The notes under the pieces: model-generated
Database searches by the model: none
The model's input: only the letters and a program-made list of their open reading frames with translations
What the model was told of the DNA's origin: nothing
In this document: positions 30,465 through 39,951 of the stretch, piece after piece
Layout of the letters: each line of letters opens with the position of its first letter
Position numbering within the stretch: the first letter of the stretch is position 1
Origin: Alphaproteobacteria bacterium
GTDB taxonomy: Bacteria; Pseudomonadota; Alphaproteobacteria; Sphingomonadales; Kordiimonadaceae
NCBI GenBank assembly: GCA_021774735.1
Contig: JAJFIS010000019.1
Coordinates: 1-64,000, forward strand
DNA: 64,000 nucleotides
Direction of reading: 5' to 3'
Position numbers and translations under genes: made by a program

Positions 30465-30498
30465 AAGGCGCCTCAAAAACTGGGGCGCCTTTGCTTTT
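30465..30498 (+). terminator. Rho-independent terminator after the TonB receptor gene
   Basis: AAGGCGCCTC (30465-30474) pairs with GGGGCGCCTT (30482-30491), ten pairs with one T-G wobble, around a 7-base loop. The T-rich TTTGCTTTT follows. It lies 38 bases after the receptor stop and 50 bases before the sulfotransferase start, so the two genes are probably separately transcribed or only partly read through. Confidence 0.75.
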
Positions 30499-30547
30499 GG
30501 GTAAAGTTTAAGATTATAATTTTCGCCGGCATGTTGCGCCGCGATGA

Positions 30548-32551
30548 ATGGGGAGCGATGATATTTCAACCGAATTAAAAAATGCCCAAGCCCATATTTA
30601 TGAAGGTCGATTTGATGCGGCCCTAAAATTGTTAAACTCTGCCTTGGCCAAACAACCAGATAATATTGACGCGCTTTACATGAAGGCCGTCGCAGAACGC
30701 TATTTGAAGCAAAGTGACAATGCTTTTTCCACGCTCGCCAAAATAAAGCAATTAGCACCTGAATTTGGCCGCGCTTATCAGGAAGAAGGCCATTTATACC
30801 GCACACGCGGTAATGACAAAATGGCCCTGAATGCATATATTCAAGCCTGTACCGCTAACCCAGCATTGGATGCAAGTTGGCGGGCGCAAGCTGAGATTTT
30901 CAGAAAACTAGGCCGCAACAACGACGCCGCAATGGCACAAGCGCAGTCAAAAAGACTTGCAGCCCTACCCAAAGAATTGCTGGCCGTCACCAACCTTATT
31001 CACGAAGGCAAGCTGCTGAAAGCCGAGCAGCTTTGCCGACAATTCTTGCAAAAAACACCCCACCATATCGAAGCCATGCGACTGCTCGCCGATATTGGTG
31101 TTCGCTTTGGCGTTTTGGAAGACGCCGACTTTCTGCTGGAAAGTGCCATAGAGTTTGATCCTGACAATATTCAAGTTCGCCTTGATTACATTCAAGTGTT
31201 GCGTAAACGCCAAAAGTTCGATGCCGCCCTTAAACAAGCACAAAATCTTTTGGACTTTGAACCTGAGAATCCAATGTTCCAATCCCGCTATGCTGTAGAG
31301 GCTATGCAGTCAGGGCAATATGATACGGCTTTTGAAATGTTTGATAAAGTTTTGGAACAGTTGCCCGGCGACGTCGCCACCTTAACGTCATTAGGCCATG
31401 CCCAAAAAACTGTCGGCCAACATGACGCCGCTATCAAATCATACCACAGCGCCATTAAAACCAACCCCGCGCATAGTGACGCTTTTTATGCTCTGGCAAA
31501 TTTGAAGACATATAATTTTTCAGATGAAGAATTAACGGCAATGCAAGCCCAAGAAAGCGTCGAGGGTGCCAGTTACAAAAACCGCATCAATTTATGTTTT
31601 GCGCTCGGCAAAGCTTATGAAGACCGCGCGGACTATGAACAATCTTTTACATATTACCAAAAGGGTAATGGCCTAAAATTAGTGCAATGTCGTTATGACA
31701 GCGACCAGATGGACGAGGAATTATCCGCCCAAGCGTCGGTTTGCAATGCTCAGCTTTTTGACCAGCAATCGGGCAGAGGCAACCCGGCAACCGATCCAAT
31801 TTTTATCGTTGGATTGCCGAGGGCAGGCTCAACCTTGCTAGAGCAAATATTAGCGTCGCATTCTGCGGTTGATGGCACCCTTGAATTGCCCAATATTTTA
31901 TCGCTTTCCCACCGCTTACGCGGCCATAAAAAAGTTGATGACCCCACCGGCTACCCAAACAACCTTATTTCCCTCAGCGAAAAACAGCTGAATGACCTCG
32001 GTGACCGATATATCAATGAGACCAAAATGCACCGGCTAGGCGCACCCTTTTTCACCGATAAAATGCCCAATAATTTTCGCCATATCGGCCTGATTAATCT
32101 TATTCTGCCCAATGCTAAAATCATCGATGCCCGGCGCGAACCCATGGCTTGCTGTTTCAGCGGCTTCAAGCAATTGTTCGCAGAAGGCCAAGAGTTCACC
32201 TATGGGCTCGACCAAATTGGTCGCTATTACAAAAGCTACGTCACCTTGATGGATCACTGGCATAAAGTTTTGCCCGGCAAAATTCTGGCCGTTCAGCATG
32301 AAGATGTGCTGGATGATTTGGAAAGCCAAGTGCGTAGAATTTTAGACTTTTGCGACCTGCCTTTTGAGCAAGCCTGCATCGATTTTCATAAAACAGACCG
32401 CGCGGTTAGAACCGCCAGCAGCGAGCAAGTTCGCCGACCCATTTTTAAAAGCGGCGCAGACCAATGGCGCAATTTTGAGCCATGGCTTGATCCCTTGAAA
32501 AATGCTCTCGGCGACACATTGGCCAACTACCGTGCGGTTGAAATTTCTTGA
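30548..32551 (+). CDS. TPR-repeat sulfotransferase family protein
   Basis: A 667-residue protein with two parts. Residues 1 to about 400 are tetratricopeptide repeats ('AHIYEGRFDAALKLLNSALAKQPDNIDALYMKA' is the first). Residues from about 415 form a sulfotransferase domain, with the PAPS 5'-phosphosulfate loop 'FIVGLPRAGSTLLEQILASH', 'IDARREPMACCFSGF' (3'-phosphate region) and 'ILAVQHEDVL'. It probably transfers sulfate from PAPS to a protein, lipid or small-molecule acceptor, with the TPRs binding the partner. The start has no clear Shine-Dalgarno sequence. It is a neighbour of the TonB receptor and converges on the demethylation operon with a 13-base gap. Confidence 0.87.
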   Translation: MGSDDISTELKNAQAHIYEGRFDAALKLLNSALAKQPDNIDALYMKAVAERYLKQSDNAFSTLAKIKQLAPEFGRAYQEEGHLYRTRGNDKMALNAYIQACTANPALDASWRAQAEIFRKLGRNNDAAMAQAQSKRLAALPKELLAVTNLIHEGKLLKAEQLCRQFLQKTPHHIEAMRLLADIGVRFGVLEDADFLLESAIEFDPDNIQVRLDYIQVLRKRQKFDAALKQAQNLLDFEPENPMFQSRYAVEAMQSGQYDTAFEMFDKVLEQLPGDVATLTSLGHAQKTVGQHDAAIKSYHSAIKTNPAHSDAFYALANLKTYNFSDEELTAMQAQESVEGASYKNRINLCFALGKAYEDRADYEQSFTYYQKGNGLKLVQCRYDSDQMDEELSAQASVCNAQLFDQQSGRGNPATDPIFIVGLPRAGSTLLEQILASHSAVDGTLELPNILSLSHRLRGHKKVDDPTGYPNNLISLSEKQLNDLGDRYINETKMHRLGAPFFTDKMPNNFRHIGLINLILPNAKIIDARREPMACCFSGFKQLFAEGQEFTYGLDQIGRYYKSYVTLMDHWHKVLPGKILAVQHEDVLDDLESQVRRILDFCDLPFEQACIDFHKTDRAVRTASSEQVRRPIFKSGADQWRNFEPWLDPLKNALGDTLANYRAVEIS

Positions 32552-32564
32552 TCCTCAATAGCCT

Positions 32565-35027
32565 TTAAGAACGCAATTTTTCATTCATGGGGTCATAGGG
32601 GCTTTCGTCCAAAACAGTGGCTTTAAACCGCTTGCCGAGAATGTCAATTTCAAGCGCCGTTCCAGCCGCAGCAAAAGCCGGATCGACCATTGCAAGAGCG
32701 AGAGACTTTTTAACCCGGAAACCATAATTCCCGCCGGTCGCACGGCCAATCACTTTGCCGCCAGAATATATCGGATTATTGCCCAAAACATCAGCGTCAT
32801 TACTGCCGAAAACTTCCATGGTGACAAAGGCGTTTTTCTCCCCGGCTTCCTTGCGAGCAAGCAGTGCGTCTCGGCCAACAAAGTCGCCTTTCTCCGTTGC
32901 GATAAAGCGATCAAGCGCCGATTCGTAAGCCGAATATTCGATCGACATTTCCGTGCCAATAAGCCGGTAAGATTTTTCAACCCGCATGCTATCCATCGCC
33001 CGAATACCAAATGGTTTCAGGCCGTGGGCTGCGCCGTTTTTAAACAACATATCAAAAATATGGTTTTGATATTCAATCGGATGGTGGATTTCCCAGCCAA
33101 GCTCGCCGACAAAATTCACCCGGATCAATTTAACCGGCGCATGACCGATCGCGGTTTCTTGGCCTGTTAACCACGGGAACGCTTTATGAGAAAGATCATT
33201 ACTGCAAAGCGGCTGCAATAAATCACGGGCTTTTGGCCCCGCCACCACAAACACGCCCATCGCCCCGGTTAAATTTTCAAACTGGACCGAGCCATCTTTT
33301 GGCATTTGTTTCTTGAGCCAATCATGGTCCATCCGCTGCCACGCCCCGGCGGACACAAGGTAATAACAGTTTTCTGATTCGCGCTGAATAGTGAATTCAC
33401 ACTGAACCCCACCGGTAGGAAGTAGGCCGTGCAAAAGACCCACCCGGCCAATTTTCTTTGGTAATTTATTGGCCAGAATATTGTTTAAAAAAGCTTCCGC
33501 CCCGGGGCCAGAAATGCGGCATTTGGCAAAAGCGGTCATATCCAACAGGCCGACATTTTCTTGCACATTTCGGCATTCATTACCCACATGCTCAAACCAC
33601 CGAGAGCGCCGGAAAGACCAATGGTCTTCTTGGGGGCTGCCATCCGGGGCAAAGAAATTGGGGCGTTCCCAACCAAAAAGCTGACCAAATACTGCGCCCT
33701 TTTCCTTCATTCGGTCATAGCATGGTGCCGTGCGCAGGGGCCGAGCCGCACCGCGTTCCTCATCGGGGTAATGCACCGAGAAAACATCGGCGTAAGCTTC
33801 TTCGTTTTTAGTGATCAGAAAATTCTTCGTGGCATAATCACCGAACCGGCGCGGTTCTACCCCGAGCATATCAACCGTCGGCGCGCCGTCCACAATCCAT
33901 TCTGCCAATTGCCAACCGGCACCGCCGGCCGCAGTAATGCCGAAACTGTGACCTTCATTCAGCCAAAAGTTTTTAAGATCCCACGCCGGGCCAACAATTG
34001 GGTTACCATCAGGTGTATAAGCGATGGCCCCATTATAGACGCGCTTAATGCCTAAATTTTCAAATATTGGTACCCGGTTTATGGCTGATTCTATATGGGG
34101 CAACAAACGGTCTAGGTCTTCTTGAAATAACTCATTTTCACTATTCTCATCAGGCCCATCAATATAGCATGCCGGTGCGCCAACTTCATAAGGGCCAAGC
34201 AACAAGCCGCCCGCTTCTTCGCGCATATACCATGACCCATCAGATTCGCGCAGAACACCAAGTTCCGGCAAACCTTTATCACGCCGGGCCAAAATTTCTG
34301 AGTGCGATTCGGTGACAATATATTGGTGCTCAACCGGTATAACAGGTATATCAAGCCCGACCATAGCCCCGGTTTGGCGGGCAAAATTACCGGTGGCAGA
34401 AACCACATGTTCACAGGTTATCTCGCCCTTGTCGGTGATGACGGTCCAGCTGTCATCCGGGTTTTGGGTGATGCCGGTGACGGTGGTGTAACGGTATATT
34501 TTTGCCCCGCCCGCCCGCGCGCCTGATGCCAATGCCATGGTTAAATCAGCGGGCTGAACATAGCCGTCACCCTCATGCTGCATCGCACCGATAAGACCGT
34601 CAGGCACTGCGAAAGGCCAAATATCGATAACGTCTTCAGGGCTTAAAAATTTCACATCAACACCAATGGTTTGGGCAACCCCGGCATATTGGTGATATTC
34701 ATCCATGCGGTCTTGGTTGGTGGCTAGGCGAATGTTAGACACTTTGCGCAGGCCAACATGCTGGCCTGTTTCAGCTTCTAAGCGGTCATAAAGTTCCACT
34801 GAATATTTATGTAACTGCCCGACAGAATAGCTCATGTTAAACAAAGGCAGCAAACCCGCCGCATGCCATGTGGAACCGGATGTTAATTCTTTCCGTTCGA
34901 TCAGCACCACGTCATTCCAGCCTTTTTTCACCAAATGATATAGGGTCGAAACGCCGACAACACCGCCGCCTATAACAACCACACGGGCATGTTTTTTCAT
35001 TGTGTTCTTATTTTCTTTTTCTGTCAT
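32565..35027 (-). CDS. Dimethylglycine/sarcosine dehydrogenase-type flavoprotein
   Basis: An 820-residue member of the DMGDH/SARDH family. The N-terminal DAO-type FAD domain begins 'ARVVVIGGGVVGVSTLYHL' and carries 'SGSTWHAAGLLP', where the histidine (His55) is the position of covalent FAD attachment in mammalian DMGDH. The C-terminal half (from about 430) is a GcvT-like tetrahydrofolate-binding region ('VNFVGELGWEIHHPIEYQ', 'GIRAMDSMRVEKSYR'). It oxidatively removes an N-methyl group and hands the carbon to THF. As the last gene of the corrinoid operon, 37 bases after the MttB-family gene, it probably takes the product of that enzyme, for example dimethylglycine. The exact N-methyl substrate is inferred. 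Confidence 0.87.
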   Translation of the reverse strand: MTEKENKNTMKKHARVVVIGGGVVGVSTLYHLVKKGWNDVVLIERKELTSGSTWHAAGLLPLFNMSYSVGQLHKYSVELYDRLEAETGQHVGLRKVSNIRLATNQDRMDEYHQYAGVAQTIGVDVKFLSPEDVIDIWPFAVPDGLIGAMQHEGDGYVQPADLTMALASGARAGGAKIYRYTTVTGITQNPDDSWTVITDKGEITCEHVVSATGNFARQTGAMVGLDIPVIPVEHQYIVTESHSEILARRDKGLPELGVLRESDGSWYMREEAGGLLLGPYEVGAPACYIDGPDENSENELFQEDLDRLLPHIESAINRVPIFENLGIKRVYNGAIAYTPDGNPIVGPAWDLKNFWLNEGHSFGITAAGGAGWQLAEWIVDGAPTVDMLGVEPRRFGDYATKNFLITKNEEAYADVFSVHYPDEERGAARPLRTAPCYDRMKEKGAVFGQLFGWERPNFFAPDGSPQEDHWSFRRSRWFEHVGNECRNVQENVGLLDMTAFAKCRISGPGAEAFLNNILANKLPKKIGRVGLLHGLLPTGGVQCEFTIQRESENCYYLVSAGAWQRMDHDWLKKQMPKDGSVQFENLTGAMGVFVVAGPKARDLLQPLCSNDLSHKAFPWLTGQETAIGHAPVKLIRVNFVGELGWEIHHPIEYQNHIFDMLFKNGAAHGLKPFGIRAMDSMRVEKSYRLIGTEMSIEYSAYESALDRFIATEKGDFVGRDALLARKEAGEKNAFVTMEVFGSNDADVLGNNPIYSGGKVIGRATGGNYGFRVKKSLALAMVDPAFAAAGTALEIDILGKRFKATVLDESPYDPMNEKLRS

Positions 35028-35064
35028 GGTCTTATCCTCGTCATTGGCCCTATGTGCCGTGCTC

Positions 35065-36603
35065 TTAACTAATGTTTGAATCTGGGAAACTGGCTTTTTT
35101 ATCGTCCATATATTTCAGCAACCTTGCGTCAATATCCGGGTCAAGTGCCGGGGGAACATAATCGGCCAGCATTTTCTTATATTGTTTTTCAGCCCGCATT
35201 TCAGCGTCCAAACTGCCATCCTCTTCCCATTGTTCATAACTGTTATTGTCCGCAATGCTGGAGGTGTAAAAAGCGGATTTGAAATTGGCTTGGGTATGGG
35301 CGCATCCAAGAAAATGTTGCCCCGGCCCAACTTCACGCAGCGCATCCAGCGCTTGGCCATTATCCGACATATCAACCCCGCGAGCATAAACCGCCATCAT
35401 GCCCGCTTGGTCAGCGTCCATGATAAATTTTTCATAGCCCATTGCCAGGCCGCCTTCCAGCCAGCCCGCAGTATGCAGCATAAAATTAACACCCGCTAAC
35501 AAGCCCGCTTGCAAGGTATTGGCCGCTTCATAAGCAGCTTGGGCATCGGGTACTTTGGAGGCATTAAAACCACCTGCACTGCGAAATGGCACCCCAAGCC
35601 GCCGGGCAAGGGCCGCGCCAATATTTATCACTTGCGATGCTTCGGGTGTGCCAAAGGTTGGTGCGCCAGATTGCATCGACATGGAACTGACAAAATTACC
35701 GTAAATAACCGGTGCGCCGGGGCGAACAAGTTGCGCCAGCGCCATGCCCATCATACCTTCTGCCAAACTTTGGGCCGCGACCGCCGCCACCGTTACTGGC
35801 GACATTGCGCCTGCAACAATGAAGGGGCTTACCATGCTGGCCTGACCGTGCAGGGCATAATTTTTCAGCGCTCCAAGCATTACGCTATCAAAAGTCATCG
35901 GCGAATTGGCATTGATCAAACTGACCAAAACACAATTTTCTTCGACAAAATCATCACCGAAAACTATTTTCGCCATATCAACCGTATCTAAGGCTCGGCG
36001 CGGTGCGGTTACCGACCCCATGAAAGCTTTGTCGGAGTATTTTATATGGCTATAAATCATATCATAGTGGCGCTTATTCACGGGCAGATCGACCGGTTCA
36101 CAGATCGTGCCGCCGGAATGGTGGATGTGCGGCGACATATAGGCCAGCTTCACAAAATTGCGGAAATCTTCAATGGTTGCGTAGCGCCTTCCGCCTTCGC
36201 GGGAATAAACAAAGGGCGACCCATAAGCGGGAACCAAGACCGTATTTCTACCGCCAATTTCCACATTATTAGCGCTGTTCCTGGCGTGCTGAGTGAATAT
36301 GGAAGGTGCAGATTTTTGAATGATCTCCCTGCACATGCCGCGCGGAAAGCGCACCCGCTCGCCGTCAGCACTGGCCCCGGCCGCCGTTAAAATATTTATA
36401 CTTTCAGGATCATCTTTGATATCGATGCCAATATCTTCAAGAATTGTGTCAGCGTTATATTCTAGTTGGGCAAGATCAGCGTCGCCTAAAATTTCATAGG
36501 GCGGAATTTTCCTAACAATAAATGGGTCGCGCGGCGCCACGGCCTCAGCTGTTGCTTGCGCTCTGCCTTTGCGGCCACCTCTGGTTCTGCCTTCTCGGGC
36601 CAT
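35065..36603 (-). CDS. MttB-superfamily (non-pyrrolysine) corrinoid-dependent methyltransferase
   Basis: A 512-residue member of the trimethylamine methyltransferase (MttB) superfamily. The TIM-barrel pattern is visible in 'YNADTILEDIGIDIKDDPESINILTAAGA' and 'RPGAPVIYGNFVSSMSMQSGAPTFGTPE'. There is no in-frame UAG, so no pyrrolysine. That places it with MtgB-type enzymes that demethylate quaternary amines such as glycine betaine, proline betaine or carnitine and methylate a corrinoid protein. The N terminus is unusually basic ('REGRTRGGRKGRAQ'). The stop of the activase gene is one base before its ATG, with AAGGAA inside the activase end as ribosome site. Glycine betaine is the best guess from the dimethylglycine-dehydrogenase-like and sarcosine oxidase genes. 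Confidence 0.87.
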   Translation of the reverse strand: MAREGRTRGGRKGRAQATAEAVAPRDPFIVRKIPPYEILGDADLAQLEYNADTILEDIGIDIKDDPESINILTAAGASADGERVRFPRGMCREIIQKSAPSIFTQHARNSANNVEIGGRNTVLVPAYGSPFVYSREGGRRYATIEDFRNFVKLAYMSPHIHHSGGTICEPVDLPVNKRHYDMIYSHIKYSDKAFMGSVTAPRRALDTVDMAKIVFGDDFVEENCVLVSLINANSPMTFDSVMLGALKNYALHGQASMVSPFIVAGAMSPVTVAAVAAQSLAEGMMGMALAQLVRPGAPVIYGNFVSSMSMQSGAPTFGTPEASQVINIGAALARRLGVPFRSAGGFNASKVPDAQAAYEAANTLQAGLLAGVNFMLHTAGWLEGGLAMGYEKFIMDADQAGMMAVYARGVDMSDNGQALDALREVGPGQHFLGCAHTQANFKSAFYTSSIADNNSYEQWEEDGSLDAEMRAEKQYKKMLADYVPPALDPDIDARLLKYMDDKKASFPDSNIS

Positions 36604-36604
36604 T

Positions 36605-38572
36605 TTACTGTTCCTTTTCTACATTGATAGAGGGGCGGCGACGCCGACGCTTATTTCTATTTTCATCTATATTCGCCCTCGGGGCGGTTGGAAATGCCAT
36701 CGCATCAACAAAATATTTTTGGAATTTTGCTTCGGTTGCCGTCTCTAATCTTTCTATTTTTTGTACCGCCTGAATGATACGGGTTTGCGCGTCCTGGTCC
36801 AACAATGCCATCGCCGCACCCATGCCTGCGGCGTTGCCGACCGCTTTAATCTGTGTCGCCTTGACCTTCGGAATAATGCCAATATCAGCCACATATGTGC
36901 TATCCAAATGCGTGCCAAAAGCGCCCGCCAACAACACTTCTTCAACAGCATCGCATTCAAGATAGTCTGTCAGCAGACTAACCCCGGCGTTAAGGGCAGC
37001 TTTGGCAAGCTGGACCGCCCGCACATCGGTTTGTTTGATAAAAATTTTATTCTTAGGGTGATCAACTAACAGATATTTCCACGTCTTGCCTTCTGGGACA
37101 AATCTGTCCGGGGCTTTTGTCGGAACAAAAAGACCGCTCTCATCAATCAGACCGTTGTTCGCCAGCTCGACCATCACTTCAAAAATACCGGAGCCACAAA
37201 TGCCGGTAATATTGTGCGCAGACAGGTCATCCTTGCCATCATCCAGCCAAGCCTCATGACCAATAATCTTAAACTGGGTCGTGTGATCATCCTTGATGCG
37301 AATGCGTTCAATCGCCCCTTTGCTAGCCCGAACGCCTGCACTTATTTCCGCCCCTTCAAAAGCAGGACCGGTGGGCGATGATGCCGCCACGACCCTGCCT
37401 TTATGGGTTAAGAGAATTTCAGCGTTGGTACCAATATCGACCAGCAAAACCGACCGCCCGGCCATAGCATCCATTTGGGTAAGATAGGCCCCCGCCATAT
37501 CGGCCCCAACATGACCCCCGATCAGAGGTAAAAAGGATATTTGCGCGGCGGCATTTAGGCCCATTGCCAAACCACCTGCGGGCATTGATATCCAATCTTT
37601 AACCGCCAAGGTGAAGGGCGCTTGGCCAAGTTCCACTGGTGATATACCAAAAAATAAATGATGCATGATCGGGTTGCCGACCATTACCAATTCCATGAAA
37701 TGTTCCATCGGCACTGCAAGCGTGTCCGCCGCTTCTTGCACCATCTGGGTAATTTCTGTTCGTATCGCTGTGGTTAATCGCGCGTCACCGCCTTTGTTCA
37801 TCATCACATAAGAAACCCGGCTCATTAAATCTTCACCGAATTTAATTTGCGGGTTCATCGCGGCATTTTCATAGACCAAATGACCACTGATAAGGTCATA
37901 AACATAAACCGCAAGCGAAGTAGAGCCAATATCAATCGCGGCGCCGTATAGGCCGCCATCATCTGGGGCGCGTACATCAACCACAATTGCACCGCCCCGG
38001 ACAACCGCAATTATGGTGCGATTGTTTGCGGATAATGTTGGCTGTAATTTCACGAGCACTGCCGGGTCAAGCGTGACGGTAAGCCCAAAATCCATCAGGG
38101 CTTTGACCAAACCATCAGCGTCACAGGGGTTATCGTCCAAGGTCGGCAGTGGCAATTGGCACATATAAATTTTCACCACAGGGTTCAGCTTGGCATCAAT
38201 AAAGCTGCTGGCTTTGCGGATGCTGCTGATAACCTCGCGGCTATCACTGGGAATTTCAACAATGACATCTCCGCGAATTTTGGCGCGGCATGCAAGACGG
38301 CGCTTTGGGGTTAAGCGCCCTCGGTCCATTGCTTCAAGCTCCACTGAATCAGGTGAAGAGAGACAGTCATCCCCGACGGTAATTTGATATTTTGCGTGGG
38401 TGCCACTTTCAACTTCAATCTGGCAGCGTTTGCATAGGCCTTTACCGCCACAAATAGAGCGCATATCAACCCCCGCCCGCAGCGCAGTTTCATAAACAGT
38501 TTCGCCTAATGCGGCAAAAGAGCGAACCCCTGACGGGGTGAATATCACACTATGTTGTTGGCCTACTGTCAC
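36605..38572 (-). CDS. RACo-type reductive activase of corrinoid proteins (ASKHA, DUF4445)
   Basis: A 655-residue ATP-dependent activator. The N-terminal [2Fe-2S] ferredoxin domain has Cys41, Cys47, Cys50 and Cys95 ('SICGGKGLCKRC', 'LACRAK'). A linker follows, then an actin-like ASKHA domain ('GAAIDIGSTSLAVYVYDL', 'LVDIGTNAEILLTHKG', 'GNAAGMGAAMALL'). This is the layout of RACo, which reduces inactive Co(II) corrinoid to Co(I). It differs from RamA, whose iron-sulfur cluster domain is C-terminal. The C terminus here ends in a basic run 'NKRRRRRPS'. It starts at a GTG overlapping the GFA stop (GTGA). It would reactivate the corrinoid protein of this operon after accidental oxidation, which must be frequent in air. 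Confidence 0.87.
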   Translation of the reverse strand: MTVGQQHSVIFTPSGVRSFAALGETVYETALRAGVDMRSICGGKGLCKRCQIEVESGTHAKYQITVGDDCLSSPDSVELEAMDRGRLTPKRRLACRAKIRGDVIVEIPSDSREVISSIRKASSFIDAKLNPVVKIYMCQLPLPTLDDNPCDADGLVKALMDFGLTVTLDPAVLVKLQPTLSANNRTIIAVVRGGAIVVDVRAPDDGGLYGAAIDIGSTSLAVYVYDLISGHLVYENAAMNPQIKFGEDLMSRVSYVMMNKGGDARLTTAIRTEITQMVQEAADTLAVPMEHFMELVMVGNPIMHHLFFGISPVELGQAPFTLAVKDWISMPAGGLAMGLNAAAQISFLPLIGGHVGADMAGAYLTQMDAMAGRSVLLVDIGTNAEILLTHKGRVVAASSPTGPAFEGAEISAGVRASKGAIERIRIKDDHTTQFKIIGHEAWLDDGKDDLSAHNITGICGSGIFEVMVELANNGLIDESGLFVPTKAPDRFVPEGKTWKYLLVDHPKNKIFIKQTDVRAVQLAKAALNAGVSLLTDYLECDAVEEVLLAGAFGTHLDSTYVADIGIIPKVKATQIKAVGNAAGMGAAMALLDQDAQTRIIQAVQKIERLETATEAKFQKYFVDAMAFPTAPRANIDENRNKRRRRRPSINVEKEQ

Positions 38573-39027
38573 GCCGTTACCCCTCGCAGCATATCGCCCG
38601 GGGGGTAGCTTTCAAACTGAGGCAAGCCATCGGTAATGTCATAATAAGTATTTTTTTCGCCAACAAATATATGCCCCTTGACCGCCAAACCACTAGCATC
38701 ATCGAAGCTGCCCGCCATAATGCTGATGGTTTCATTTTCCTCACTATCCCAAAAGAGCAAACTGCCACAAAGGCTACAGGAACCAGTTTTGGTGCGCGGC
38801 GAAATTGCCCGCCAAGTCACATCACCGCTTTGGGAAAAATTATCGCGCATCACTCCTGCCGCTGCCACAAAATGCCCGGTTAATTTCTGGCATTGATGAC
38901 AGTGGCAAAACCAAATGTCTGCGGCCTGCTCAGCAGAAAACTGCACCGCACCACAGTGACAACTTCCACCATGCTGCTGATTGCCCAAGCCCTTTTTAGC
39001 TGTTTTATGCTCTGCGCCGACGGCCAC
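38569..39027 (-). CDS. GFA/CENP-V family zinc protein
   Basis: A 152-residue protein of the glutathione-dependent formaldehyde-activating (GFA) fold. Three cysteine groups are visible: 'CHCGAVQF', 'CHCHQCQKL' and 'CSLCGSLLFW', the standard zinc sites. Founding members were proposed to speed the condensation of formaldehyde with glutathione, although most homologues have unknown substrates. It starts at a GTG with GGGGAGG upstream, 23 bases inside the end of the methyltransferase gene, and overlaps the activase gene. Its place inside a demethylation operon suggests formaldehyde capture from the flavoprotein demethylases (inference). Confidence 0.82.
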   Translation of the reverse strand: MAVGAEHKTAKKGLGNQQHGGSCHCGAVQFSAEQAADIWFCHCHQCQKLTGHFVAAAGVMRDNFSQSGDVTWRAISPRTKTGSCSLCGSLLFWDSEENETISIMAGSFDDASGLAVKGHIFVGEKNTYYDITDGLPQFESYPPGDMLRGVTA

Positions 39028-39901
39028 GACGACCTCCCCTGCCTTCGCCTTCTGCTACTGGTTCCCTGAATGTTTTAATCCAATAGGCACAGCTTCGATC
39101 AACACCGGTTAACACATCCGCCGCTTTGATAGATGGTACCAGCCCTTCATGCATCGGATTAAGGATCGCCGATGTCATGCCAGACGCCGCCAGCATTGGC
39201 AGAAATGCATTGTTAATTGCATGCCGGTTAGGCAAGCCAAACCCAATATTGGATGCGCCGCACGTTGTGTTTACTTTCAGCTCGTTCCGCAATCGGCGGA
39301 TAAGATGAAAAACATCACGTCCCGCACTATTGATGGCACCGATGGGCATAACCAGTGGGTCCACCACAACGTCACAGGGTTTTATGCCGTGATCTTGCGC
39401 CCGCTCAACAATTTTTTTAGCAACTTCAAAACGTTCATCCGGGTCTTCCGAGATGCCCGTGTCATCATTGGAAATAGCAACCACCGCCGCGCCGTATTTC
39501 TTCACCAGCGGCAAAACCTGTTCCATCACTTCATCTTCAGCCGTGGTTGAATTTACCAGCGCCTTACCTTGGTATACTTTCAAGCCGGCTTCGAGCGCCG
39601 CTATAATGGAAGAATCTATACATAAGGGGACATCGGTTATCGATTGCACCAATTGAATAACTTCTGCCAAAATTTTAGGTTCATCCGCCAAGGGGATGCC
39701 CGCATTCACATCCAGCATCTGCGCCCCTGCTGCCACTTGGGCTAGGGTATCAGCCTCCACACGGCTATAATCACCCACTTTCATTTCCGCCGCCAAAAGC
39801 TTGCGGCCCGTGGGGTTTATACGCTCGCCAATCATAACAAAGGGTTCATCAAAACCAATGATGGTTTCCCTTGTTGCTGAACTTAACACTGTTCTCGTCA
39901 T
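39005..39901 (-). CDS. Methyltetrahydrofolate:corrinoid methyltransferase
   Basis: A 298-residue pterin-binding TIM barrel of the MeTr/AcsE/MtvA-like group. 'FVMIGERINPTGRKLLAAEM' at the N terminus, 'GAQMLDVNAGIPLADEP' and 'CGASNIGFGLPNRHAINNAFL' are the family signatures for folate and corrinoid contact. In this operon it would move the methyl group from the methyl-corrinoid protein to THF, giving 5-methyl-THF. The core ends at about residue 280 and is followed by an Arg/Gly-rich tail ('GRGGRRGRRRRA') not seen in acetogen enzymes I know of. It precedes GFA with overlap and follows metF-like by 50 bases. Confidence 0.87.
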   Translation of the reverse strand: MTRTVLSSATRETIIGFDEPFVMIGERINPTGRKLLAAEMKVGDYSRVEADTLAQVAAGAQMLDVNAGIPLADEPKILAEVIQLVQSITDVPLCIDSSIIAALEAGLKVYQGKALVNSTTAEDEVMEQVLPLVKKYGAAVVAISNDDTGISEDPDERFEVAKKIVERAQDHGIKPCDVVVDPLVMPIGAINSAGRDVFHLIRRLRNELKVNTTCGASNIGFGLPNRHAINNAFLPMLAASGMTSAILNPMHEGLVPSIKAADVLTGVDRSCAYWIKTFREPVAEGEGRGGRRGRRRRA

Positions 39902-39951
39902 AATTTTTCTTTCTAAGAAATTACCTTGTTTATTTATTCAACGTCACGGGC

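Noticed and set aside
35065-36603. Pyrrolysine-containing MttB (true trimethylamine methyltransferase)
   Set aside because: The frame has no internal UAG and no pyl genes are in the window; it belongs with the non-pyrrolysine MttB homologues.
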